From the NCBI GenBank assembly GCA_002286855.1, contig NRSV01000048.1, positions 186,001-250,000 on the forward strand: a stretch of 64,000 nt of DNA. Direction: 5' to 3'. Positions within the stretch are counted from its first letter, which is position 1. Each line of letters starts with the position of its first letter. The notes below the pieces were generated by a model. That model was not told the DNA's origin and ran no database searches. It saw only the letters and a list, made by a program, of their open reading frames with translations. Origin of the DNA: Bipolaris cookei (lineage: Eukaryota; Ascomycota; Dothideomycetes; Pleosporales; Pleosporaceae). Positions 1 to 12,033 of this stretch are shown piece by piece. Position numbers and translations under genes: made by a program.

Positions 1-2947
1 AACATGGGTTGCCGGCGACCGAGATGGAAAACTCATGGGACCGGCCAAATAAGGAAGGCGCATAATGAGAGTGTCGTGGTTGATGCGTTATCTTGCCTTC
101 TCATACACCGAGGCGCTGCATATTCGCCTGTCTATCCTGCAGATAGATTAAAATGCTCGCCGACAATACGTATGCCAGCCATCGCTATGCAAATATCGGC
201 CACGGTTGGCGAGCCCTTGGCGTCGCGGAGCATGCAGCAAACAGACAGGCAGACAGTGTGAGTGTGTGTCTGTGTGCTGCGATACTTGGCATTGGCTTGA
301 CGGCTGATAGGATGACGAGGAATGCATGCTCGCAGTATGACGGCACCCGCCGACAAGGAAATCAAAGTGCGGCTTGTTACTCTGTGTAATCAATAACCAT
401 TACACAATCGACCTTTCCGAGGCCCATTTTTTTTGTGCGTCCATGCAATTGTTTGCACAGTGGTATCAGTCGACGTGACCGGAGCGATGGGATCGAAGCA
501 AGTCGCCGGCCCAATTTTCCTTCCCTTGCTCATGGGCCATCGCAACGACCACAGCGCGATCTGTATCGACGTGCGGAGTGGCTTGTCGGCTAACTGCTTT
601 TTCTTTCCTTCTTTCTCGCCTCCCGCCGCAAGACGTGCTGGAATGAGCAAGCGGATGGTGATCACATTGGGCAATGTCATCCGAACACACTTGATTCATG
701 ACGGCCAGATCGTCCGAAAGCCGATCACGCGGCAAAAGTACGGCAGAGGGAAAGAAGGAAAGAATCTGCAAAGCCGAGCTGGGATGACCAGTTCAACAAA
801 GGAATAATGTCGCCGACCTTTTCCCCTTCATGCCCATCCTTCACCCCCTTGTGCTGTTACCTGTCCTTTGCCTAATCCGCCCCGCCCCGCCCCCCTTCCC
901 TTCCTCTCCCCAGAAGAACAGACACAGGTTTCTATGCAATGTCAGATTGCAAGCCAAAAGCAAAAGGGAACGGAAAAGGTGCAATATTCGCCCAAAGAGA
1001 TACGCTAGCATCTACAAAATAATTGCATCTGCAAGATCGCTTTTTAGCGGCTCATCAACCGTTGCCCGATTAACCTGCGATTTTAATGCCCCGGACGGTT
1101 GCTGGGCTCTGCGAAGGCTCCTTGGGGGGGGGGCGCCGTTGGAGATGGCGGCTTTTTCAGCTAGGCAGTGGAGCACCAGACGCTGGGTGGCAGGCATGGT
1201 GGACATAAACGGTGCGCCAGGCCATTATCTGACAGAAGGCAACTAGCATAAATGGGCTTGCATGGGCTTGCTATGGTGCTACTGCTGGTTTGAGGGTGGT
1301 GGGTAGATCAAGCGCCGTTACACGGCAGTAGTGTTTTTGGGTAGTAGGATTCCTTCCCGATGCCACGAGGGACGAGGGTGTGTGTGTGGATGTGGGCGTG
1401 CGTGCGTGCGTCTGGCGCTGTGCTACGGTCGGATGTCTTGCATGCTGAGGTGAGGCCAGCAGGACAAAAGGTGAGCATTACTTACGTACGTACAAGCTGC
1501 ATGGCTTGGTGATGCCACTTTTGGAATTGTTGGCCACATGATGAGTGGCGGCTGCTGACTCTGCTCTCTTCTCCTTCTCTCCCTCCTCTCTGCTTTCTGC
1601 ACCACCACACATCTTTCGCTCTGGTCAGCTCTTATAGGCGGCATTTACTACCGTTCATGTCCTCACACACGCACAACGGTACATCATCATCCTATGGTTC
1701 ATGGCTACAATACACTAGTGTTACTACGACTACGACTACGACTACAACAACCGTTGGCCCAATACATCCATCAAGAGCCTAGCTTACCATGTATGATCGA
1801 AGTACAAAAGCTAGTCACGCAGCCTTCGTAGCACGGAAACAGCCGACGACCAGGCTTACACACATGGTTGTCCTAGTAGAAAAAAAACTCCGAATCCTGC
1901 CGTCTTGGTCTTAATACAGAGATACACAGAGCCATTAAGTAAAAGCTCCGATGCTTGATGGTGTGCATACATGTTCACCGTTTAGATGGGATCGCAAGAA
2001 AGAAAAGGGACCAAAGTGGGGATTTGTATGTAGATGGTTAGACTAACAATTCGTACACATGGCAATGCCAGCTAGTGTAGCTATTAAGATCAAGGCAAAG
2101 GTACTCAGAGTAGTTAAACGCAGCACAATGGACAAGGGCAAGGCTCAAACGAAGAGACTACTTACTACTTACACACGCACATGTGTGTCGCGCTAGTCGG
2201 GGGGCGAGCGCGCGAATCCCAAGTCAGTTGGGAGGCTTTTCCCGCCCCTTCCCCCTTTCTACGATAGTTCTAGTTTACTTTTGTCATCGCGCGCGCCCAC
2301 GCCGATGGGTTCAGAAGCCTGGTTGACCTGGCTGGGGGGGGTAAGGGGCGCGCGCACGCGCGGGGGAAAAAGGGTTAATAGGATCGTAAGCCCTACTAGA
2401 AAGCGTACGATGGTGGTGGCCCTGGTCTGGTTTGGCTCTCCCGCGTTATAGTGCTGGTCCCCTCCACCCCCCTCCCCCTTTCTCGGCTCCACAGACTCGG
2501 TTGCGATCTTGAGCAGTAGTGTAGTTTTCTTTGTTTTCAGCCTTACTGGTGGGCTCCCGACGCTTGCCTCTGGGTGTTTTTTTACGGCCACTTAGAGTGA
2601 GGCGTGGACACGGCATTTTTTTTGGCGTTGGGACTAGATTGTTTTTCCGCGCGTATAAGTTGTTGGGTCCCTTGAAGATGGCGTGCTGCCGTAGTTGGCG
2701 GTAGGCCTGGCGTTTATGCTAATGATGCTGGCGCCCGTGGATGTATGCATGTAATACTGCTAGTAGCACGAGGCTACAATACAGACGATTCCGCAAGGTT
2801 TCGGGTCATTGGCCGCTGGGTCAGGTGATCACGTGCGCATACTTTGAGTTTGGTTCGGCATTTGTGCCGGACATGGTCAACTTTTCCCTAGCCAGCCAAT
2901 TTACGCTTTTTGCTCACAACGGCTCGCTTCCACCCACCCACGACCTC
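1..2947. other. Region without a convincing gene
   Basis: Only short overlapping ORFs without recognisable protein composition are present. The stretch holds simple sequence: GT-rich and TGCG-rich tracts near 1375-1410, a CTACGA repeat near 1727-1746, and G-runs near 1123-1132 and 2334-2341. The last part is probably promoter and 5' leader of the PPR gene that follows. Confidence 0.5.
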
Positions 2948-5183
2948 ATGCTGAACTGTCGTGCGTGCCTTTGGCGATGCATACAGGCGCTCGATGTCCC
3001 GACCACTAATGTGCACCGCCTGCGCCGCAATGTGAATCCGCTTCTCGCAAACAGCCAGCAGCGGCTGCTGCTGTCGACCCGCAATGTCGCACAACAGGAA
3101 GACAAGACACTCGTTGACCTGAGCGAGGCCAGAGGACACTCAAGAAATCGGGAAGATCACTTCAAGAAGTCGGTCTTTGCAGCAAAGCAAAAGAGAACCG
3201 AAATCTTGGCACTACGCCAATCGCATGCGCGCAGAGTCGACGAGACTCCCAATTTGGCAAAATTGGGCCGGCGCGACCCTCGCATGTCAGAGAGCGATTG
3301 GAATAAAAGGAAGAGAGAGTTGCGGCATTTGCAGGACCCACTGGACCTGGCGGCGTTTGTTAAGCAGGAACTGGGCAAGGACAGGGTAGAAGAGATGCTG
3401 CAGTTGGTGCGCATGGCCAGTCACTCGATGCAATGTATTGTCAGCTGGAATCATATTATTGATCACCTTCTGGGCAAGGAGCGGGTCAAGGATGCACTCA
3501 AAGTATATAACGATGTCCGTCTTGTGAACATGAGCGGCGCGGGGCAATGCTGACTTTGAGCAGATGAAAAAACGAGCGCAATTCCCTGATTCCTATACGT
3601 ATACAATCTTGCTCCGAGGCTTGTCCTTGAACGCGCATACATCAGGTGTTCTCAGCAATGCCCTTTCCGTATACCACTCTCTCTCCGCACCGAACTCGCG
3701 AGTCGAGCCCTCCATTATACATACGAATGCTGCTTTGAAAGTTTGTGCGCGAGCAGGCGATATGGATGCATTATGGGGTGTTGCTGGAAAGATTGCTGAG
3801 AGTGGACCAGCGTCGGCGAACGCAATTACCTACATTACCATCATCAACGCCATACGACAGAATTTGCTGATAAACGCACCGAAAGGGGAGAGCGAAGAGG
3901 ATACTGCAGCAAGGAAAGAGCGTGGTATCATAGAAGCACGGCGTATGTGGGAGGATATCATTGGGAGGTGGAGAAATGCAGATCTGGTTATTGACGAGGA
4001 ACTGGTTTGTGCAATGGGAAGACTTCTGCTAGTAGGCAGCCGACCGCGAGACTGGGATGACGTGCTTTCTCTGGTGGAACAGACCATGGATATTCCACGA
4101 CTTGTTCCTCGATTGGGCACTGCGGAGCGGCGGAAAGCAGGTTTCCCACACTTACGAGCCCCGAACGTACCGCCGCAGTACCGCGTCGACGACGAGCACC
4201 TTTCGCCAGACAACACTCCTGCACGTGGAGACGAATTCCTTCCTCTGAAACCCAAGGACGCCCTACCGCACTCTCTTGCATATGTTCGACCGGGTAATAA
4301 CACACTCTCCATCATTCAGGAAGCTTGCCAGAAGATTGTTGCAAACAAGGCCGCACAAGAGTATTGGGATCTCTTGACCGACCCCAGGACCTACAAGATC
4401 GTGCCGGATCGCAACAACCTACACATGCGCTTGCGAAACCTTCGGCTGAACCGTGCTTCCGCTGATGCCGTTCAACTGTTACAGGAAGACATGATTGGAA
4501 AGAATATCGCACCTCGACCTGGCACATTTAGGATCGCCATGAGTACTTGTGTTCGCGATAAGAACAACCACAACTCTCTCAAATATGCCGGTCAGATTCT
4601 AAATATGATGTTCAAGACTTTGGAGGATGCAGACCCGAAGACTATCACCATGTACGCGGAGCTCGCAACCAGTTTTCCTCTTGCCAAGGGCTCGGATTTG
4701 GTGGACGCACTTACTATTCTCGATCCTATCGCCAAGAACATTCGGCTTCAGTTGGGCGTTGGTGGTAGAGAGAGGAGACATAAGAGGGTTGCAGGCCCTC
4801 AATATTTGGAAGGCGAGGAGAGGCAAGACGCGATTACGGTATTGAGAAAGATCCATGGTGTGTATGACAAGTTGCTGTTTAGCAATCTGATTGCCGAGGA
4901 GATGAAGGCTCCGTTCAAGACTGAGCGAGCACGGCTGTCTGCTTTTATTCAGAGGATATTGTTCCAGGATGGGCATTCCAGATCAAAGGGGAATGTCGAG
5001 GAAGCCGCCCAGTCAGAAGAAGAGGATTCACGTGAGAATCTCCAGGGAGAGGCAGATAAAGGAGAGGTTCAAGAGGGAGAGAAAGAAGATGGCAGACCGG
5101 AGTGGAAGAAGCAATGGATGGGACAAATAGAGAGGCCGGTGCGGCGAAAGATGAGAGTCTCGTCGGCAACAACGGACATGTAG
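2948..5183 (+). CDS. Pentatricopeptide-repeat (PPR) protein, probably mitochondrial
   Basis: Two exons, 2948-3514 and 3564-5183, give 728 aa. The 49-nt intron starts GTCCGT (weaker than GTAAGT), has a GCTGAC branch motif and ends CAG; joining in phase 0 gives VYNDMKKRAQFPDSYTYTIL, a textbook PPR helix pair. Further PPR-like segments follow (for example SIIHTNAALKVCARAGDMDA). The start at 2948 was chosen because the N-terminus it gives (MLNCRACLWRCIQ, then Arg-rich and LLLSTRN) resembles a mitochondrial presequence; an in-frame ATG at 2741 is the alternative. The C-terminus is acidic, Glu/Arg-rich and probably disordered. PPR proteins bind organellar RNA for processing, stability or translation; the specific target cannot be read from sequence. 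About 280 bp separates it from rtf2 downstream. Confidence 0.85.
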
Positions 5184-5466
5184 GATATGCTACTTATGAG
5201 GTTTTTTTGAAACGACGGTATGATACAAAAGCACTTGTATAACATTACCATGCTACTCTTTACCATCATGTATACTTGATATTCAGTAAGATGTTCAGTA
5301 GTTTGTGAAGATTGCATGGTACTGGTGATGGCACGTGCATGTCCCAAAACTACTCGAACCTCCGCGGCTTTGGCTGCAAACCCTCGGCCTATCTCGCAAG
5401 ACATCCAGCATACCATTTCACAACAACACCACTACCACCCAGATACCTAGCGCACGACCAGCCACC

Positions 5467-6503
5467 ATGGGCAATGATGGAGGATCCATCCCCAAACGGC
5501 GCGAACTCGTCAAAGAAGCCGCAAAAGCACTAACAACCGCACAAATTAAAGAGGCGCAAACCGAACAACAAGAATATGCCTGGTCCACCGACCCTCTTAC
5601 CCGCAAACCGCTCGCCCGCCCCGTGGTATCCGATGCAGCCGGCATCCTCTACAACAAAGATTCCATTATCGAGTACCTCCTCAAAGACGAGAGCGATGTC
5701 GAAAAAGCCGAGATGAAGAAGATTGGAGGCGTCAAGGACTCCGAGCTAGGCACTTTTGGCGACAGAGTCAAGGGCCTCAAAGACGTCGTCGAAGTCAAGT
5801 TTGAAATCGACACCGCAGCGGAGTCTGGCGCGGGCGAAAAGTGGAAATGTCCGATTACGGGGGAGCGACTGGGCGTGGGAAGTAAAGCCGTGTACATAGT
5901 ACCCTGTGGCCACGCCTTTGCAGGAAACGTTATGAAGGAGATTTCAGAGAAGGAGTGTTTGACTGTAAGTTTGCCCGCCGACATGAGTACTGACACGAAC
6001 TAACCTTTACATCTCAGTGCGGTAAGCTCTACGCCGAAAACGACGTCGTACCTATCCTCCCTACCGCACCAACAGACATCGCGCACCTGAACTTGCGCTT
6101 GAAAACGCTCAAGGAAAAAGGTCTCACGCATGCGCTAAAGAAGGCGCCTGGGAGCAAGAAGAAGCGCGAGCACGCTGCTGTTGCCGATGGCCCTACCGAC
6201 ACCACTCAAACTACCAGCGCCTCTACCAAACCGTCCTCTTCCTCTGACAAAGATAAAAAGGTCAAAACCAAAGAAAACGGCACCTTGATGAAGCCGGTGT
6301 CTGCGACGAGCGACGGTATCAAGAACAGCGCCACCGCATCGCTAACACGAAAAGTGTTGCACGAGCAGGAAGAAAGGAATAAGAGACGGAAGATAGCGCA
6401 GAATGAGAATGTGAATAGCTTGTTTAGTAAGAAGGAGCATAAGGCTGCTGCGGGGAATAGTGCGGATTTTATGACGAGGGGGTTTAGTATTGGGAAGAAG
6501 TGA
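5467..6503 (+). CDS. rtf2: Replication termination factor 2 (Rtf2) family protein
   Basis: Exons 5467-5964 and 6018-6503 give 327 aa. The N-terminus MGNDGGSIPKRRELVKEA is the hallmark start of the Rtf2 (DUF602) family, and GCCACCATGG is an excellent start context, so I reject the longer in-frame ORF that opens at 5335. The 53-nt intron (GTAAGT..CTAAC..CAG) joins KECLT to CGKLYAENDVVP in phase 0. Two RING-like halves are visible: a first around residues 35-60 (STDPLTRKPLARPVV) and a second with WKCPITGE..PCGHAFAG..CGKLY, where zinc-type Cys/His are retained. The tail is Lys/Ser-rich and basic. In fission yeast Rtf2 stabilises paused replication forks, and family members are also tied to splicing and replisome turnover. 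Role here is inferred by homology. Confidence 0.93.
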
Positions 6504-6535
6504 GAGAGCGGAGAGGAAGAAGTTTTGGAGAAGTA

Positions 6536-6567
6536 TGTATATATATATATATATGTGTGTGTGTGTC
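6536..6567 (+). repeat. (TA)n/(GT)n microsatellite
   Basis: An alternating TA run passes into a GT run just after the rtf2 stop, in its probable 3' UTR. Confidence 0.9.
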
Positions 6568-7002
6568 TAACTTTTTTTTTCTAGTACGATGTGCAGAATT
6601 GATCAGGTAAAACAGATGCAAGAATAATAATACCCTCTTATATTTTCAGCACTGCGAGTGGTTCTTGAACTTAAGTGTAAAATGAGTCGAGTGATTTATG
6701 TCCAGAGCCGTTAATGAGGTTGCATCTAGTACATGTGTACATGTAAATCTATATATGCTAGCTCCATCCAGTCACTTTCCGTATCCTTTTCCTACATTGA
6801 TAGCCAGGTAAGCATGACATCGTGATCCCATTCATCAATCGTAGCCGCAAACCAGACGTGTACCTCTCAGATCCCGTGACCCTACACGTTCTACCTCCCG
6901 AAATAACAGTACAGAAACCCACAAGACACAAAGTGCCTTCTTCCGAATGAAACTGTTCTTACACTACAACATGTCAACTGTGTTCAGCCCCGTCCTCAAC
7001 AC
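6568..7002. other. Convergent intergenic spacer
   Basis: 3' ends of rtf2 (+) and the Cid1-like gene (-) face each other here. No ORF of coding character is seen; it should carry both poly(A) regions. Confidence 0.6.
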
Positions 7003-9276
7003 CTAAACCCCGACAGCACCTTTTGGCACCTCCTCAGTCTTCCCCTCAGATGGAGCCGCCTCCTCAACAATCTCATCAAAGAGTCCTCCCTCAGGCTCTC
7101 TCTCAGTACCAACAACCCTGAGAATCCTCCACGCCCTACGAAACTCATCCCGGATAGCAACGATACCACGATGCGTCACCGTCCTCGCGACATTATGATC
7201 AGTCTCAAACGGATCCTCAATAGCAAAAAGGTACCGATTTGTAACCTTCTTCTCAGCCGTAATCTTCGTCGTTGCGCTAACCCAGCCTTTGCTTTGCTTC
7301 GACACGATACCGCCGGGCGTGCGGAGCGAAAGGACTTCGTTTGTCCAGTGGAACTGGGGCGGTCTCGGGTACCCGTAGCCGGATAACGCAGCGAAGTACT
7401 GAAAGAAGCCGCGGAGAAGGGCGCCAATTGATTGCGTGTTTTGTGTTAGACGACCTTCTTGTGCTGCTTTGATGATTTCCTGTTCGTTGCGCCAGAAGCG
7501 GACTTCGTAGCCGGAGATTTTGGTATTTTTGAAATATTGTTCTAGAGCGGCCGCGTCGGTGGGCAGTGGGACGGCGTGTTGGAGGTTCGGACATACAGGG
7601 GGTGAGGCGGTGTTGACGAGGTAATGTAGGACCATGAGAACCCATCCGTATGAAGAGAGGGTGCCAGAATAGGCGCTGTTGACTTTGCGGCGTTTTGCCC
7701 AGGATTTGACAAAGAGAACCATGGGGCGTACGCGAGGATCGGTTAGGGAGTAACAACGGAGCATGTGGGTATTGTGGATGCCGAGTGGATTTGCAAAGTT
7801 GATGTCGCACTGGATACCGCAACCATCCTTGGGGAAATCCAGAGGGCCGACTACCTTTTCCCGCGTCCAAGACTTCTCAGAGCGTTGGTTTTGATACTTT
7901 TTAGCTTTGTTTTCAGGACCTTCATCAACAGGTTCATCTGGCTTCGCAGCTACTTGAGGAGGTGTAAACTCAGGGGACTCCGTCTTTGTTTGAGCCTCGC
8001 GCAAGGCTTGAGCTCTTTCCGTCAACTTTGCCCAGTTGACTTTCCAGTTTGGATCAGAGGATACTGCTAAGCGAGCAGCAGCTTTTATCTCATCGTCAGA
8101 ATCTTTGATTGACTTTCGAATGGCAATCATCTCCTCGTTATCAAGAGGCTCGAATAGCTTGCGAGCAGTAAATATTAATTCATCATCAGACTGTTTCCAT
8201 AGCTTTGGTCGAAGTACCGAACCCTGTATAGATGGTTCCTGTGGCTGATCCGAGGGAAATTTCTCCTCTTCAGGGAGTTGGTCCCACTTCCCACGTTCCT
8301 CAGTAAGAGCTGCGTATAGTTTGGCGGTAGGATGTTGGCAGATTTTCAGAATAGGTACACGCGTTCGTGTAAGGAGCCTGCCACCAAATTTTGCATCAAG
8401 CACTGCTCGCTCTAATAATCGTGGAATACAACGATCAATTTCAACGTCATGAGCTCTTGCGGGGTCCTTCCAATCTGGTATCACTGCGAGGTCCATATCT
8501 GAGCCGGGAAGCCCAAAGCCAGATGCGAGACTGCCAAAGCCGACAAGAGAGATTGTTGCAATGTCTCCTGTGTATTCCCTAGCGAGCGCTTCTTTCATGA
8601 TCGTCTCCAATTGCCGCCTGAACTCTTCTTTGGACTCTAACTCAGACCTGGACATCTCAACCTTGGGGATCTCTTCTGCTGCAATCATATCTAGATGTTT
8701 GACCTGGGCTTGTGGGTTCTCCTGAGGTTGATTCATCTGTGTATGATGTACATATGAACCTGGTGGACGAGCATCTCCTCGTGTTCGCTGCATAAACCTT
8801 GGAGGATATGCACGCGGGGTACTATTTGCATTCTGGTTCCACTGCTGATGATGATGATGATGTTGTTGTTGTTGTTGTCCAAATGGCTTTGAGACATGTG
8901 ATTGACTGTCTGGGGCTAGACCATCTTGTAGTGCGTTGCGGGAATTTGTTGGGGGCTGCTGATGCCGTTGGTTGAGGTAGTGTCCTTGTCCACCTCCCCT
9001 AGGTAGAGAACCATTCACGGAGGGGTTCGCGTGCCATCCTTGACTTTGATCCTGATCTTGACTTGGAGCAGAGTGATCATGATAATTATCATCTGCGCCA
9101 TTGTGAAAGCTCCCACGCCCCCTGCCTCGGCCCCGGCCTCGACCCCGTCCTCGCCCACGACCGCGACCTGGTTGAATATCTTGAGTGACTTGTCCAGACA
9201 TGCTCACATTACTAAGTATCATGTTACGCAACTGACTTTCCAGTCCAGTATACTGCGATGAATTCGCCTGCTCCAT
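7003..9276 (-). CDS. Cid1-like poly(A)/poly(U) polymerase (terminal nucleotidyltransferase)
   Basis: Single exon, 757 aa. Residues 37-55 are an RG-repeat run (RNA-binding RGG type), followed by a Gln/His-rich disordered region (133-145). The nucleotidyltransferase core has GFGSLASGFGLPGSDMDLAV (246-265) with catalytic D260 and D262; the third carboxylate is D491 in CDINFANPLGIHNT. Between these lie about 170 extra residues (about 315-485), predicted charged and partly disordered, which the compact Cid1 fold does not need. The PAP/25A-associated part follows (about 615-695, IGALLRGFFQYFA and YLFAIEDPF). Family members add U or A to RNA 3' ends and feed decay or maturation; nucleotide preference cannot be told here. 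Divergently transcribed from TFIIF alpha. Confidence 0.9.
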   Translation of the reverse strand: MEQANSSQYTGLESQLRNMILSNVSMSGQVTQDIQPGRGRGRGRGRGRGRGRGRGSFHNGADDNYHDHSAPSQDQDQSQGWHANPSVNGSLPRGGGQGHYLNQRHQQPPTNSRNALQDGLAPDSQSHVSKPFGQQQQQHHHHHQQWNQNANSTPRAYPPRFMQRTRGDARPPGSYVHHTQMNQPQENPQAQVKHLDMIAAEEIPKVEMSRSELESKEEFRRQLETIMKEALAREYTGDIATISLVGFGSLASGFGLPGSDMDLAVIPDWKDPARAHDVEIDRCIPRLLERAVLDAKFGGRLLTRTRVPILKICQHPTAKLYAALTEERGKWDQLPEEEKFPSDQPQEPSIQGSVLRPKLWKQSDDELIFTARKLFEPLDNEEMIAIRKSIKDSDDEIKAAARLAVSSDPNWKVNWAKLTERAQALREAQTKTESPEFTPPQVAAKPDEPVDEGPENKAKKYQNQRSEKSWTREKVVGPLDFPKDGCGIQCDINFANPLGIHNTHMLRCYSLTDPRVRPMVLFVKSWAKRRKVNSAYSGTLSSYGWVLMVLHYLVNTASPPVCPNLQHAVPLPTDAAALEQYFKNTKISGYEVRFWRNEQEIIKAAQEGRLTQNTQSIGALLRGFFQYFAALSGYGYPRPPQFHWTNEVLSLRTPGGIVSKQSKGWVSATTKITAEKKVTNRYLFAIEDPFETDHNVARTVTHRGIVAIRDEFRRAWRILRVVGTEREPEGGLFDEIVEEAAPSEGKTEEVPKGAVGV

Positions 9277-9915
9277 TCTGTAGAGTTAGTCTAGTCGTTG
9301 TGAGAAACTCAAACAATGTCTGGGTCTAATTTTTGAGCGTTTGCTCGCGACAGCAGAAGCTTTTTCTGTCGAAAAGGCGAGAAGTGGTCCGAGATGATTT
9401 TTAAGGGGGTGATGGTGTGTTCGTGTGTCTTTGAAAGCAGCCGATGACGCAGCAGTTCAACTCCCACTTTGAATTTTCTTATGGCGGCGGCTGCCGTTCA
9501 CCGTTTCAGGCACTCGGCCCTCTGGTCAAAGCCACACTTTGGCTAGATGGATGCCTAGAGTGGAGTGAGAAGTCGATGTCTTTCTTGGTGATTCACATGT
9601 GCCTAGAAAATTATGGTCCCGAGATTGTCCCTGTTAGTTGGAGAGAGCGCAGACTGGCTGTTGCAATTGATGATAATTTTGGCGATTGCTAGTCATGGTG
9701 TTCACTATATGTTTGGGAGAGCGGAGGCAGGGCTTCACAGCGAGTGATGGGCTTGGCGCGCTAAACGACTAGCGTGGAGCTGTGACGTTCCAACTGCGGT
9801 TCGGCCTTGAAGCACGACGCTCCTTGGGACAAAGGCAACTTCGTCTCCGGCCAATCTTTATCTGCCCACCTGCTGCCTTCATTCTTTTCCTCATCCTCAG
9901 AACCACAATTCAATA
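9277..9915. promoter_or_regulatory. Shared divergent promoter region
   Basis: A 639-bp spacer separates the start codons of the Cid1-like gene (-) and TFIIF alpha (+), so both promoters must lie here. A CCAAT pentamer occurs near 9853, about 60 bp before the TFIIF alpha start. A short + ORF (9444-9692) has no recognisable features. Confidence 0.6.
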
Positions 9916-12033
9916 ATGAACGGCGCAATGAATGGAAGCCAGCCGCCTACTGCAGCGCCCGTCGCGCCCGTCGCCTCGAATGGCCAGCAGCAGCAGCAGC
10001 AGATGCCTGTTCGTCGCCGTCGCCCGCGCCCCCAGGCTGATGTCCTGCGAAAGCCCCGGCGCCCCTTGCAGAACATCACCAAACCCATGGTGTCTTTGTC
10101 GCAGATGAATGAGGCCAGGAAGCCACCGCCAGGCCCGGCCGCTGATGGCACTCATTCCAAAGACGCGCTGCGGCAGGAGTATCTCGATCAAGGCGCCACC
10201 GTCTTTCCACTCATCGTGAGCCGCAAGGATCTGAAAGAGCTGCGACACCACGTTATGCGCCTGCAGAGCAAGAGTCATGTTGATATTACCGATGAGAAGC
10301 AGTTCATTCCGCCCATCAAGCTCCACCGTCGAGATCCCCGCGCGCCTCCTAGTGGTATCGGATCACACTACGAAGAGGAGGATACAAAGGAAGATTTGGA
10401 GGAGATCAAGGAGCGCGAGCGCATTGAGCAGCAGAAGGAAGAGCGACGCAAAGTACGCGAAGAGAATCAGGCCAAGATCGCACCTACCGGCATGAAGAAG
10501 CCTCCTGCCTTCCACAAGAAGACGGAGCAGAAGTACCGACCCGACGACACTCCAGAAGCAAAGAAGCGGCAGCTGCTACGCTATGAAGAGACATTGCCCT
10601 GGCATTTGGAGGACTACGAAAACAAGCAGACGTGGGTAGGCACCTACGAATCGGAGCTATCAGAGACACACGTCATGCTCTCAGCCACACGCCCTGGTGA
10701 CCCAAATACGGCCATACAAATGGCGCCTATGGAGCGCTGGTACAGATTCAATGTCAAGGGCAAAATCAAGCCGACTAGTGACGACGTGGACAAAATCTTG
10801 GCCAAGGTCGAGAGTGGCGGACCCAGGTTTTTTGCCGAGCTTGAGAGGCGTCAAGCGCAGCGTGTCAAGGCTGAAGATGAGGCGAGGATGTTCAGCGGAG
10901 TGCGCACGCGTGTTGGTGGTGGTGCTGATGACGAGGGCCGGATCAAGCGGGAGCGTTTTGACGACGATACAATTGGCTTTGTCAAACGGGAAGCTGATGC
11001 CGATGATATTGATTTCAACCTTGAAGAAGACTTTGCAGACGACGAAGAAGGACTCAATGGTCTCTTTGAGGGCGAAGAGCAAGACGTCAAGGAAGCAGCA
11101 GAGAAGCTGAAGCGTGACCAGCTGCAAGCAGCCCTTTGGGATCGTCCTGACGAGCAGCTGATAGCGCAAAAGGAAGAAGAGGAGCGCAGGGCTGCTGAAG
11201 AGACGAGAGCTATGGAGAAGATCACGCGAAAGACGCTAGCCAAGCGCGAGAAACAATATGACTATCTCGACAGCGACCCCGAAAATCCATATCTTACCGA
11301 GAGCGAGTCGGACACCGACTCTGAGACGGAGCGACAACAAGCAAAGGAAGAGGCAGAGAAGAAAGCAGCTGAGCAGAATGGCAAAGCCCCAGAAGCTGGC
11401 AACGTCCCGTCTGGTGCATCCACCAAGGGCTCCAACACCCCCTCGGGCAACCACAAGCCTGGGGAATCCAAGAGCAAAAAGCGGCCTGGTTCTCCCAATC
11501 TTTCGGAAGCTAGTGGCAACGAATCGTCGCGTAAGAAGCACAAAAAGAAGCACCACGACAAACTGGCTGACGGATCTCGGAAATCCACTCTTGGCAATCT
11601 CAAGGGCGCAGGCTCTGGCAGTGACAGTGAGATGACTGACGCCGGCAAGAAGCGGAAGAAGGAAAAGAAGGAAAAGAACCGCATCATGCTCGGTGGATCA
11701 CCCGTCGGTACTCCTGGTGTCAGTCGCGCAGGCAGCCCTGCTGCAAACGGTAGCCGCGCAGGTAGCCCCTCCGCCGGCTCATCCAAACCCTCTCTGCCTT
11801 CCGCAAAGGAGATTTACGAATCCCTCCCACCTCAAGGCATGAACATCCAGAATCTCATCCTCAAGTTCAAGGGCCGTGTCGATAAAAGCAACACGCAAGT
11901 TTTCATCAAGCTCGTCAAGGCGGTTTCCCGCTTCGATAAGGCGAAGAGCTGGCTCACGCCTCTAGAGAAGCTGCCGTCTGAAGAACACATCAATGCGTTT
12001 ATGAACGCGGCGAATGCGCCGAAGCCCACGTAG
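9916..12033 (+). CDS. TFG1: Transcription initiation factor IIF, alpha subunit (Tfg1/RAP74)
   Basis: Single exon, 705 aa. After a Gln-rich leader the N-terminal TFIIF alpha domain is visible (about residues 70-300: ATVFPLIVSRKDLKELRHHV, and ETLPWHLEDYENKQTWVGTY), the part that dimerises with TFIIF beta. The centre is acidic and charged (about 330-520), then a Lys/Ser-rich linker. The C-terminal winged-helix region starts around 630 (LPSAKEIYESLPPQGMNIQN, FIKLVKAVSRF). TFIIF binds RNA polymerase II and brings it to the promoter. Length fits fungal orthologues. The second in-frame ATG, 5 codons in, is an alternative start. Confidence 0.93.
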   Translation: MNGAMNGSQPPTAAPVAPVASNGQQQQQQMPVRRRRPRPQADVLRKPRRPLQNITKPMVSLSQMNEARKPPPGPAADGTHSKDALRQEYLDQGATVFPLIVSRKDLKELRHHVMRLQSKSHVDITDEKQFIPPIKLHRRDPRAPPSGIGSHYEEEDTKEDLEEIKERERIEQQKEERRKVREENQAKIAPTGMKKPPAFHKKTEQKYRPDDTPEAKKRQLLRYEETLPWHLEDYENKQTWVGTYESELSETHVMLSATRPGDPNTAIQMAPMERWYRFNVKGKIKPTSDDVDKILAKVESGGPRFFAELERRQAQRVKAEDEARMFSGVRTRVGGGADDEGRIKRERFDDDTIGFVKREADADDIDFNLEEDFADDEEGLNGLFEGEEQDVKEAAEKLKRDQLQAALWDRPDEQLIAQKEEEERRAAEETRAMEKITRKTLAKREKQYDYLDSDPENPYLTESESDTDSETERQQAKEEAEKKAAEQNGKAPEAGNVPSGASTKGSNTPSGNHKPGESKSKKRPGSPNLSEASGNESSRKKHKKKHHDKLADGSRKSTLGNLKGAGSGSDSEMTDAGKKRKKEKKEKNRIMLGGSPVGTPGVSRAGSPAANGSRAGSPSAGSSKPSLPSAKEIYESLPPQGMNIQNLILKFKGRVDKSNTQVFIKLVKAVSRFDKAKSWLTPLEKLPSEEHINAFMNAANAPKPT

